Below are positions 17,087-25,573 of a DNA stretch of 26,405 nucleotides, piece by piece. The notes beneath the pieces were generated by a model that was not told the origin of the DNA, searched no databases, and saw only the letters and a program-made list of their open reading frames with translations. How positions within the stretch are numbered: position 1 is the stretch's first letter; every line of letters begins with the position of its first letter. A program made the position numbers and the translations under genes. Source of the DNA: Elusimicrobia bacterium UBA4817 (lineage in GTDB: Bacteria; Elusimicrobiota; UBA8919); assembly GCA_002402375.1 (NCBI GenBank), contig DHFT01000018.1:1-26405 (forward strand), in the 5' to 3' direction.

Positions 17087-17240
17087 AAAGGTTTATGAAT
17101 CGGCATCCAAAATATTAAAAAATCATAAAAGTTTTTTGCACGACCCAAATTCACAAAAAGAATTTTTTAGTAAATTTAAAAAAATCACCAAACAAATTGA
17201 AGGACACAGAAAATTACTTATAGCCATTGGAAATCTTTAA
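17058..17240 (+). CDS. small protein overlapping the Fic/Doc gene
   Basis: A 60-residue charged, mostly helical protein (KKVYESASKILKNHKSFL, KEFFSKFKKITKQIEGHRKL). No family is recognised. The ATG at 17058 has a GGGGGTGG Shine-Dalgarno-like tract upstream and lies inside the 3' end of the Fic-like gene, so translation is probably coupled. An antitoxin or accessory partner is a guess from position only; antitoxins of Fic/Doc toxins more often lie upstream and carry DNA-binding or inhibitory helices, which are not evident here. Confidence 0.5.
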   Translation: MGKSGNLNDKKVYESASKILKNHKSFLHDPNSQKEFFSKFKKITKQIEGHRKLLIAIGNL

Positions 17241-17256
17241 AAATAAAATTAGGATA

Positions 17257-17310
17257 ATACGGGAATGGTGTGAAAATGGTGAAAATGGAAAATGGGAAAA
17301 TGGGGACAGG
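17257..17310. repeat. GAAAATGG-rich low-complexity tract
   Basis: Repeated GAAAATGG-like units run into GGGGACAGGTTCG. The tract replaces the expected 5' end of the ORF6N gene that follows, and looks like a repeat end or recombination scar. Confidence 0.6.
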
Positions 17311-17660
17311 TTCGCAGGAACATAAAACGATTTCCCGGTGATTTTATGTTTGAATTAACAGAAGAAGAGTTTAATAACTTGAAGTGCCATTTTGGCACAT
17401 CAAGATGGGGAGGTGTTAGAAAACCTCCACTTGCATTCACCGAGCACGGTATTCTTATGCTTTCAAGTGTTTTAAGTAGTGAAAATGCTATCCAGGTGAA
17501 CATTCAGATTATGCGAATATTCGCAAAAATCAGAGGACTGGCTTTGACATATGAGGATTTGAGGCGGAAAATAGAAAGTATGGAACGGAGATATGATGTA
17601 AAATTCAGAATAATTTTTGATGCAATAAAAGACGAATTACCACCACCCGGGGATGCATAA
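17292..17660 (+). pseudogene. ORF6N-domain protein, N-terminally truncated
   Basis: The frame from 17292 matches the ORF6N domain, a DNA-binding domain of phage and plasmid regulators: RRNIKRFPGDFMFELTEEEF, RKPPLAFTEHGILMLSSVL and AIQVNIQIMRIFAKIR, followed by a short coiled coil (about 90-112). The family normally begins some 35-40 residues earlier with a segment containing LDRDLAELYGV, which is absent. Instead the frame runs into GAAAATGG-type low-complexity sequence, so the 5' end was lost by insertion or recombination. No Shine-Dalgarno sequence precedes the ATG at 17292. It is probably a remnant, perhaps once a phage or transferred gene. Confidence 0.75.
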
Positions 17661-17702
17661 AAATAGGTTTTCGCAAAATTTTCAAAACAGGAGGGTATCG
17701 CA

Positions 17703-18761
17703 ATGGCAAAGATTGATTTTGGCGGGGTTGTGGAAGAAGTTGTGACGAGAGATGAATTCCCGTTATCAAAAGCGCAGGAAATTCTGAAAGATGAAGTTGT
17801 CGCGGTTATCGGCTACGGAGTTCAGGGACCTGCGCAGTCGTTGAACATGAGAGACAACGGGATAAACGTTATCATAGGTCAGCGACCCGAAGAAAAAGTT
17901 TATTGGGATAAAGCCGTTGCCGACGGTTGGGTGCCTGGCAAGACGCTTTTCAATATTGAAGAGGCGGCACAAAAAGGAACAATCGTTCAGTATCTTATTT
18001 CCGATGCCGGACAGATGGCGGTCTGGCCCAAATTAAAACCGTTTCTTACAAAAGGGAAGGCGTTATATTTTTCACACGGGTTTTCAATTGTCTATAAGGA
18101 ACAGACAAAAATTATTCCGCCTAAGGATATAGATGTTATACTTGTCGCACCGAAGGGCTCGGGAACTTCGGTAAGAAGAAATTTCTTAAGCGGCAGCGGA
18201 ATAAATTCAAGTTTTGCCGTTTTCCAGGACGCAACGGGAAAAGCGATGCAACGAACACTTGCACTTGGTATCGCCGTAGGTTCCGGTTTTCTTTTTCCGA
18301 CGACTTTTGAAAAGGAGGTTTATAGCGACCTTACCGGCGAGCGGGGAACTTTGATGGGTGCATTAGCCGGAATATTGGAAGCGCAATATAATATTTTGAG
18401 GAAACAAGGTCACAGCCCGTCTGAGTCGTTCAACGAAACGGTTGAAGAACTTACGCAGAGTTTAATACGGCTTGTTGCGGAAAACGGTATGGACTGGATG
18501 TTTGCAAATTGCTCAACTACCGCCCAGAGAGGCGCTCTTGACTGGATGCCTAAATTCAGGAAAGCGGTTGAGCCGGTGTTCAAAGAATTATATGATAAAG
18601 TTAAAAACGGTGAAGAGACAAAAAGAGTGCTTGAAGCAAACGGTGCTCCGGATTACAGGGAAAAATTGGAAAAAGAATTAAAACAGATAAGAGAATCCGA
18701 GATGTGGCGGGCCGGCAAAGCAGTGAGGTCGTTAAGACCGGAAAATTGGAAAAAAAAATAG
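17703..18761 (+). CDS. ilvC: ketol-acid reductoisomerase
   Basis: Second step of branched-chain amino-acid synthesis: Mg2+-dependent isomerisation and NAD(P)H reduction of acetolactate or acetohydroxybutyrate. The 352 residues match the longer variant known from Bacteroidetes (MAKIDFGGVVEEVVTRDEF start, GWVPGKTLF, DLTGERGTLMGAL, NCSTTAQRGALDW). The Rossmann glycine motif is GYGVQGPAQS. The loop after the second strand, GQRPEEKVYWDKA, lacks the serine residues that usually hold the NADPH phosphate and has Glu-Glu instead, so NADH use is plausible. It starts at ATG 17703 behind AGGAGG. Its TAG stop begins dispersed element copy B. With hom and thrC downstream, threonine-derived isoleucine synthesis is likely. 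Confidence 0.95.
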   Translation: MAKIDFGGVVEEVVTRDEFPLSKAQEILKDEVVAVIGYGVQGPAQSLNMRDNGINVIIGQRPEEKVYWDKAVADGWVPGKTLFNIEEAAQKGTIVQYLISDAGQMAVWPKLKPFLTKGKALYFSHGFSIVYKEQTKIIPPKDIDVILVAPKGSGTSVRRNFLSGSGINSSFAVFQDATGKAMQRTLALGIAVGSGFLFPTTFEKEVYSDLTGERGTLMGALAGILEAQYNILRKQGHSPSESFNETVEELTQSLIRLVAENGMDWMFANCSTTAQRGALDWMPKFRKAVEPVFKELYDKVKNGEETKRVLEANGAPDYREKLEKELKQIRESEMWRAGKAVRSLRPENWKKK

Positions 18762-18883
18762 AGTTGCTCGGGAGCAAATTTTCCAGACACGCTCAGCCGA
18801 CCACCCTGTCGGCTTCGCTCTAATCGTCGCTCTTGAAAGCGTAGTCGCTCCTCAAGGGTCTTGGAAAATTTCTCCCTCGCTCC
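18759..18883. repeat. dispersed hairpin element, copy B
   Basis: It begins with the ilvC stop codon (TAGAGTTGCTCGGGAGCAAAT). The outer stem pairs AAATTTTCCAGAC (18776-18788) with GTCTTGGAAAATTT (18858-18871), with one bulged base. An inner hairpin has 7-bp arms AGCCGAC (18795-18801) and GTCGGCT (18808-18814). The inner loop differs from copies A and C, but ends and outer arms are shared. Confidence 0.8.
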
Positions 18884-18900
18884 ATTATTAAAAGGTGATT

Positions 18901-19167
18901 ATGCAAAAAATAAGATATCGGGCCGTTTTTAAGGGTAGTGGGTGGATTTTTACCGTCTGGGGAATAATCGTTGTCCTGAAGGGCTTGTATGATGTATTCG
19001 TCGGTCTTCCCGAGTCGGAATTTGTTCCGCTTGCAAATTTTTCTAAATATGCCGGCTTTGAGGTCGTCTATGGACTTGCATGCATTCTGATGGGACTTGT
19101 GATTTTTGAGTTTGCAAAAAAAGTTCCGGAGTTCATAGAGAAAGTAGAAGCGGATGAACGCGGATAA
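18901..19167 (+). CDS. small two-helix membrane protein
   Basis: An 88-residue protein with two hydrophobic segments (about 13-32, GSGWIFTVWGIIVVLKGL, and 52-70, VVYGLACILMGLVIFEF). Function is unknown. The ATG at 18901 sits 5-8 nt behind AAAGGTG; a GTG at 18895 would overlap that site and is less likely. Its last codons (EADERG) lie in AATCAGCG-type repeat DNA, so the C-terminus may be a repeat extension. It lies between ilvC and the aminotransferase gene, probably in one operon. Confidence 0.7.
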   Translation: MQKIRYRAVFKGSGWIFTVWGIIVVLKGLYDVFVGLPESEFVPLANFSKYAGFEVVYGLACILMGLVIFEFAKKVPEFIEKVEADERG

Positions 19168-19220
19168 TCGCGGAAATTTCTGCGTAAATCAGCGTAGTAA
19201 TCAGCGATAATCAGCGTTGT
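19150..19220. repeat. AATCAGCG-type spacer repeat
   Basis: Short related units (GCGGATGAACGCGGATAATC, then TGCGTAAATCAGCG and two AATCAGCG copies) span the end of the small membrane-protein gene and the gap before the aminotransferase gene. They match the units at 10355-10430. Confidence 0.65.
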
Positions 19221-19226
19221 GTTAAT

Positions 19227-20420
19227 ATGAAACCGTATTCCAAAAAATTAGACAAACTTCCGCCTTACATTTTTTCAAAAATAAATCTTTTGAAAAAAGA
19301 GGCGTACTTAAAAAAATTGGATGTTATTGATTTGGGCATGGGAAATCCTGATATCCCGACTCCGGATTTTATTATTAATCGGCTTATTGACACGGTGAAA
19401 AATCATCCGGGAACACATCGTTATCCTCAGGCAAAGGGAATGCCGAAATTAAGAAAAGCGGTTTGCGATTGGTACAAAAAAAGATTTGATGTTGAACTAA
19501 ATCCGGAAAACGAAGCGATTGTTTTAATCGGTTCCAAAGAGGGAATAGCCCATATGTGTATGGCATATCTGGATCCCGGCGATATCGCACTTGTTGCAAA
19601 TCCGGCGTATCCGGTTCATCTTAACGGCGTAATTTTGGCAGGCGGAAAAATTCATGATATGCCGATTACGGCGGAAAACGGATGGCTTCCCGACTTAACA
19701 AAAATTCCGGAAAAAGTTGCCAGAAAAGCAAAACTGATGTTTCTAAATTACCCGAATAATCCGACGACAGCGACTGTTGATGATTTGACATTTTTTAAGG
19801 AAGTGGTCCGGTTTGCAAAAAAATATGACATCATCGTCTGCCATGACAACGCATATTCCGAAGTCACTTTTAACGGATATGTGGCACCGTCATTTTTGCA
19901 AACGCCAGGCGCAAAAGATGTGGGAGTGGAATTTTATTCGCTTTCCAAAACATACAATATGGCAGGTTGGCGCGTGGGATTTTGTCTCGGCAATTCAAAA
20001 ATTATTGCGCCTTTGGAAAAATTCAAGTCATTTGTTGATTACGGCGTTCCTACATTTTTGCAGTTGGCGGCAGTTACGGCATTGAATTCTTCTGACGATA
20101 TTATGAAAAAAACGCTTGAAGAATATAAAAAAAGAAGCGATAAATTTTGCGACGGGTTGAACAAAATAGGGTTTATCGTTGAAAAACCGAAAGCCACAAT
20201 GTATTTATGGGCGAAACTTCCGGAAAAATTCCAAAAAATGGGGTCTCTAAAATTTTCCGAAGAACTTATAAAAACTACTGGTATCGCTTGTTCGCCCGGC
20301 ACGGGTTTCGGAAAATACGGCGAGGGATATGTCAGGTTTGCTTTGGTCACGCATTTTAATAGATTTCACGATGCGCTGCTGCGTCTTAAAAAATTTGTAA
20401 ATAACACGGAGCGAATATGA
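19227..20420 (+). CDS. class I/II aminotransferase, AlaC/DapL-like
   Basis: A pyridoxal-phosphate aminotransferase of fold type I, 397 residues. The pattern is closest to the AlaC/LL-diaminopimelate-aminotransferase-like group: RLPPYIF-like start (KLPPYIFSKI), MGNPDIPTPDFI, IGSKEGIAHM, NYPNNPTTATV, and the cofactor lysine Lys241 in SLSKTYNMAGWRVGF. Candidate substrates are alanine/pyruvate, aspartate/oxaloacetate or LL-diaminopimelate. Its ATGA overlap with homoserine dehydrogenase suggests a link to the aspartate family, such as aspartate formation. The start ATG 19227 has no Shine-Dalgarno sequence and is preceded by repeat DNA. Confidence 0.88.
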   Translation: MKPYSKKLDKLPPYIFSKINLLKKEAYLKKLDVIDLGMGNPDIPTPDFIINRLIDTVKNHPGTHRYPQAKGMPKLRKAVCDWYKKRFDVELNPENEAIVLIGSKEGIAHMCMAYLDPGDIALVANPAYPVHLNGVILAGGKIHDMPITAENGWLPDLTKIPEKVARKAKLMFLNYPNNPTTATVDDLTFFKEVVRFAKKYDIIVCHDNAYSEVTFNGYVAPSFLQTPGAKDVGVEFYSLSKTYNMAGWRVGFCLGNSKIIAPLEKFKSFVDYGVPTFLQLAAVTALNSSDDIMKKTLEEYKKRSDKFCDGLNKIGFIVEKPKATMYLWAKLPEKFQKMGSLKFSEELIKTTGIACSPGTGFGKYGEGYVRFALVTHFNRFHDALLRLKKFVNNTERI

Positions 20421-21715
20421 AAAATGTAAATATCGGTATTATCGGATGCGGCACCGTCGGCGTTAATGTTGCTAAAATTTTGGAAAAACATTCGGTTATA
20501 ATAAAAAACAGAGTCGGATGCGGTATCAACATAAAATGGGTTTGCGATAAGGACTTATCTAAACTGAAGCAACTGAATCTGCCGAAGGAAAAAATCACTT
20601 CCGATATAAATAAAGTTATACTTGACCCGTCGGTGGATATTCTTGTTGAACTAATCGGCGGAAACGATATTTCAAAAAAAATAATTATTGAAGCGATGGA
20701 CCGCGGAAAGCATATCGTAACTGCCAATAAAGCCGTGCTCTCAAAATATTGGGATGAGATATTTTCACTTGCGTTAAGAAAAAAACTTCTCGTATATTTT
20801 GAAGCGGCGGTCGGAGCGGGAATCCCGGTTATACAATCGTTAAATGAAGGTCTTGCGGCAAATAAAATACAGTCAATTGTAGGCATATTAAACGGTACGA
20901 CCAATTTTATACTTTCAAAAATGACCGATAATAATATGGGTTTTAGCGAGGCTCTGAAACTTGCGCAAAAATCCGGTTTTGCGGAAGCGAATCCGTTGTT
21001 GGATTTGAACGGTTCCGACGCTGCACAGAAACTTTCAATACTGGCATCAATTGCGTTTGGTAACCATCTTCCTTCTGAGAAAATTCACCGTGAAGGGATT
21101 TCCGATATATCGCCTATTGACATAAAATATGCCAAAAACGAGTTTGGCTATGTCTTAAAACTTTTGGCCTCGGTTAAAAACGAAAACGGTAAAATTTCTG
21201 CAACAGTTTGTCCCACGCTTATTGATGTTGAACATCCGCTGGCTGCGGTAGAAAACGAGTATAACGCAATTTATATTGACGGTGATTCCTGCGGCGATAT
21301 AATGCTTTACGGGAAAGGTGCAGGTGGTCCTGCGGCGGCAAGTGCCGTAGCGTCTGACATAATTTATCTTGCGACAAATATTTTTTACGGCACTGCGGGA
21401 AAATTTCCGTTCATTTTATATGACAAAAAAATAAAGTTGAATATAAGACCGGTTGAGGATATTGTGTCAAAATATTATTTAAGATTTTCTACCGCGGATA
21501 AACCGGGCGTGCTTTCAAAAATTTCCGGAATTTTGGGAAAAAACAATGTTTCTATTTCCGCATGTTTTCAGGAAGAGCGACACAAAAAACAAGCCGTTCC
21601 TGTTTTAATTCTTACCCATCAGACAAAAGAGGGCAACGTCAGAAAGGCGATAAAAATAATTGATGATTTACCTGTAGTTAAATCAAAAACGGTAATGTTC
21701 AGAATAATGGAATAG
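20417..21715 (+). CDS. hom: homoserine dehydrogenase
   Basis: Reduces aspartate semialdehyde to homoserine, a branch point to threonine, methionine and isoleucine. The 432 residues have the usual three parts. The NAD(P)-binding domain has GIIGCGTVGVNVAKIL. The catalytic domain has GKHIVTANKAVLS, EAAVGAGIPVIQSL, GILNGTTNFILSKM and GFAEANPLLDLNGSDAAQKL. A C-terminal ACT domain (about 350-430, LRFSTADKPGVLSKISGIL) probably binds threonine as feedback inhibitor. ATG 20417 overlaps the aminotransferase stop codon; GGAG lies upstream. Its TAG stop is the first triplet of dispersed element copy C, followed by thrC. Confidence 0.96.
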   Translation: MKNVNIGIIGCGTVGVNVAKILEKHSVIIKNRVGCGINIKWVCDKDLSKLKQLNLPKEKITSDINKVILDPSVDILVELIGGNDISKKIIIEAMDRGKHIVTANKAVLSKYWDEIFSLALRKKLLVYFEAAVGAGIPVIQSLNEGLAANKIQSIVGILNGTTNFILSKMTDNNMGFSEALKLAQKSGFAEANPLLDLNGSDAAQKLSILASIAFGNHLPSEKIHREGISDISPIDIKYAKNEFGYVLKLLASVKNENGKISATVCPTLIDVEHPLAAVENEYNAIYIDGDSCGDIMLYGKGAGGPAAASAVASDIIYLATNIFYGTAGKFPFILYDKKIKLNIRPVEDIVSKYYLRFSTADKPGVLSKISGILGKNNVSISACFQEERHKKQAVPVLILTHQTKEGNVRKAIKIIDDLPVVKSKTVMFRIME

Positions 21716-21830
21716 ACGCTCGGGAACAAATTTCTTTGAGACGCTCCCTTGTGGTCGCTCTGCAATTTACTCCTGGAACGAATAAGTCGTAAATTGAGGC
21801 TCTTTAGAAATTTTTCCCTCGCTCCCCGAG
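21713..21830. repeat. dispersed hairpin element, copy C
   Basis: It begins with the hom stop codon (TAGACGCTCGGGAACAAAT). The outer arms are 21718-21746 and 21796-21830. The inner stem is CAATTTAC (21763-21770) with GTAAATTG (21789-21796); copy A has CAATTTGC with GCAAATTG at the same place, so an A-T pair has been replaced by a G-C pair. TTGAGACGCTC, GCTCTGCAATTT and AAATTGAGGCTCTT are shared with copy A. Confidence 0.8.
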
Positions 21831-21845
21831 TAAAAAAGGAGAGGA

Positions 21846-22948
<1,103 letters not shown>

Positions 22949-22952
<4 letters not shown>

Positions 22953-23890
22953 AAAAGAAAAATAATAAAAAAATAATTTATAAGACCAAAGATAAGTCCG
23001 AATTAATTCGTGAAGAATTGGGAATAAATTATTTCACTGAAAAAGAAACTCCTACAATCGTAATTCCCAAATCAAAGTATCCAAAAACTACAATTTACAA
23101 CGATATTGATTTGAATAATTGGAAAGATTATGGCGATATTATAACCGATAGTTTGTGGTTGTTGGGTGCCCGAGATAAAAGCGGTGCCCATAGTGGTGAA
23201 TATCACGGCAATTTTGTTCCTCAAATTCCACATCAAGCAATTTTGCGATATACGAAAAAAAATGAAATAGTGCTTGATACTTTTTTGGGAAGCGGAACGA
23301 CTTTAATTGAATGTAAACAATTGGGTAGAAATGGAATTGGTATTGAACTTTTGCCAAATATGGTAAAAAGAGCAAAGGAACTCATATTGCAAGAGCAAAA
23401 TCCTTTCAAGGTAAAAACAGATATAATTGAGGGAGATAATACTATTCCTGAAACGGTAGAAAATGTAAAAAAAATATTAAAGGAAAATTATGAATCCGAT
23501 ACCGTTCAACTCATTATAATGCATCCGCCATATCACGATATAATTAAATTCAGCGATAATTCTAACGATTTGTGTAATACAAAAACAACAGAAGAATTTT
23601 TAGATAAATTTTCACAAGTAGTTAAAAATACTTATTCGTTGCTTGATGAAAAAAGATTTTTGGTGCTTGTTATCGGGGATAAATACAGCCAGAGTGAATG
23701 GGTGCCTTTAAGTTTTTATACGATGCAAAAAGTTCTAGAAAACGGATATAAACTTAAAAGTATTGTTATAAAAAATATCTCCGGTAACCGTGCAAAAAGA
23801 AATGCAGAACAACTCTGGCGCCGTCGTGCGTTAGGCGGCGGATTTTATATTTTCAAGCATGAATATATAATGTTTTTCCAAAAGAGGTAA
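22949..23890 (+). CDS. site-specific DNA methyltransferase, HPPY motif IV
   Basis: A DNA amino-methyltransferase of 313 residues from ATG 22949, which overlaps the thrC stop (ATGA); a longer frame reaching to 22838 is spurious. Motif I, LDTFLGSGTT (about 109-118), precedes motif IV, MHPPYHDIIKF (HPPY 192-195), so the order is the non-permuted one. His instead of Asp, Asn or Ser at the first position of motif IV is unusual, and the modified base (m6A or m4C) is uncertain. The RNAEQLWRRRALGGG segment near the C-terminus is basic. It is first of a packed trio with the AIPR gene (2-bp gap) and a second methyltransferase. Codon use is more AT-rich than thrC, consistent with transfer. Confidence 0.9.
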
Positions 23891-23892
23891 AA

Positions 23893-25569
23893 ATGACAAA
23901 AAATGATGCGCCCGAGAAATCAGCAGTAAATATAGATATAGAGAAAATTGAAGAAAACTATTTCTCAAAAGAAAAATATAAGGAAAAAAGAAGAGGAAAG
24001 GCATTTCAATATCTCTGTCTATCTACTATCTGTGATTTAAATTTGGATGAAATAGACGAAGAAGATATAATTGACGGTGGAGACGAAGAAGGTATTGATA
24101 TAATTTTTATAAAAGAGATAGAAAATAATCTTGTGGTAAATATTTTTAATTGTAATTCCTCCTTAACTAATAATTATTCGGCAAATGAAATGACCAAAAT
24201 AAGTGCCGGGATAAATTATGTTTTTGAGTCAACTAAAGACCAAATTAATAAAATAAGCAATATTAAGTTGAAAAAGAAAATATTTGATATCCGGTCAGAT
24301 AAAGAAACGATAAGTGAAATAAATATTTTTTATTGTGTATTTAATGGAAAAAATATCGCACCAAATGTTGAAAGAAAAAGAGGAGAAATCCAAAAAAGAT
24401 ATAGTTCTTTTTTGAGATCTCAATATCCCAATGCAAAATTAAGCATAGAATTTATTAATTTTCTTGCATTGTTCAAGAGAAAAATGAAAAATTTAGAATC
24501 TTTAAAAGATAGAATTGTTGAGATTCCCTACTACGATAAAGATAAAAAAATTAGATCTGAAATATTAACTGGAGAAATAGAGGGATATCTAACGACATTC
24601 AAATCCCAAAATATAGCAAAATTAGTTGAAGATTATGGGGATGCCTTATTTGAAAAAAATATTAGAGGATGGTTAAGATATAATAAGAAAAACAGAGAAA
24701 TTTATGATTCTTGCAGCGGGCTGGAAAGCAATATATTTTGGTTTTTAAATAATGGAATAACAATGACCGGAGATAAAGTTTATGCTGATGATGATAAAGC
24801 AAAATGGACGATAACAAATTTGCAAATTGTCAATGGTCAACAGACTGCGAGAATGATTCATGAAGCATATAAAAACCAAAAATTGAAAAAAGACGTTAAA
24901 GTTATGTGTAGAATATATCAACTAAACAATTATAATATCATCAGTAAAATTACTAAAGCAACTAATTTACAATCTTCGATTAGTGGTAGAGATTTAATGT
25001 CTAACGATCCAAAACAAATTGCTATAGCAGATTGTTTTGAAGAAATGGGCTATTTTTATGAAAGACAAAGAGGTGAAATAAGAATAAGTAAAAAATATAA
25101 GTCCAATATATCAAGTAAAAAGTTAGCTCAAATATCACTTGGTATATTATGTAAAAAACCTAGTTTAGCAAGAAAAAATATGGAAGATAATTTCTTTAAT
25201 ACAAATAAAAATTATTATGAGATATTTGATAGAAATCCAAAAGAACTCCTGTTGGCTTATTTACTTTACAAATATTGTAACAATTCAAAAAATGATAAAG
25301 ATGAGTTGAAATATTTTGGAGTTTTACACATTGGAAGAATAATATGGGAAATAAAAAAAAATGAATTTATAGAAGATATGGATAAAACGATAAAAGCTTT
25401 TGAAGAGCAAAAAAATAATTTGAGTTCAGAATATGAAAATGCATTAAAAATACTAAAAGAAATTTTTAAACAAGAGAAAACATCCATCGAAAATTTAGGA
25501 CATTATCTTAGCCGAATAGAAGTAGATGATTTAATATTTAGAAAATTACAAGAAAAAACGGCAAAATAA
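23893..25569 (+). CDS. AIPR family protein (abortive phage infection related)
   Basis: A 558-residue protein of the AIPR family, known from phage-defence loci such as the abortive-infection AbiR type. The hallmark is FWFLNNGIT (282-290) followed by QIVNGQQTA (311-319) and NLQSSISGRDLMSNDP. The N-terminal part resembles the PD-(D/E)xK nuclease region of the family: DGGDEEGIDIIF with Asp69, then strand VVNIFNCNSS (about 81-90). There the usual acidic or Gln plus Lys pair (FQSK-like) appears as Asn86 and Asn88, so catalysis through the standard site is doubtful. It starts at ATG 23893 with AGAGG upstream and lies between two methyltransferase genes with gaps of 2 and 4 bp. The C-terminal part is coiled-coil rich. 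Confidence 0.88.
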   Translation: MTKNDAPEKSAVNIDIEKIEENYFSKEKYKEKRRGKAFQYLCLSTICDLNLDEIDEEDIIDGGDEEGIDIIFIKEIENNLVVNIFNCNSSLTNNYSANEMTKISAGINYVFESTKDQINKISNIKLKKKIFDIRSDKETISEINIFYCVFNGKNIAPNVERKRGEIQKRYSSFLRSQYPNAKLSIEFINFLALFKRKMKNLESLKDRIVEIPYYDKDKKIRSEILTGEIEGYLTTFKSQNIAKLVEDYGDALFEKNIRGWLRYNKKNREIYDSCSGLESNIFWFLNNGITMTGDKVYADDDKAKWTITNLQIVNGQQTARMIHEAYKNQKLKKDVKVMCRIYQLNNYNIISKITKATNLQSSISGRDLMSNDPKQIAIADCFEEMGYFYERQRGEIRISKKYKSNISSKKLAQISLGILCKKPSLARKNMEDNFFNTNKNYYEIFDRNPKELLLAYLLYKYCNNSKNDKDELKYFGVLHIGRIIWEIKKNEFIEDMDKTIKAFEEQKNNLSSEYENALKILKEIFKQEKTSIENLGHYLSRIEVDDLIFRKLQEKTAK

Positions 25570-25573
25570 ATAC

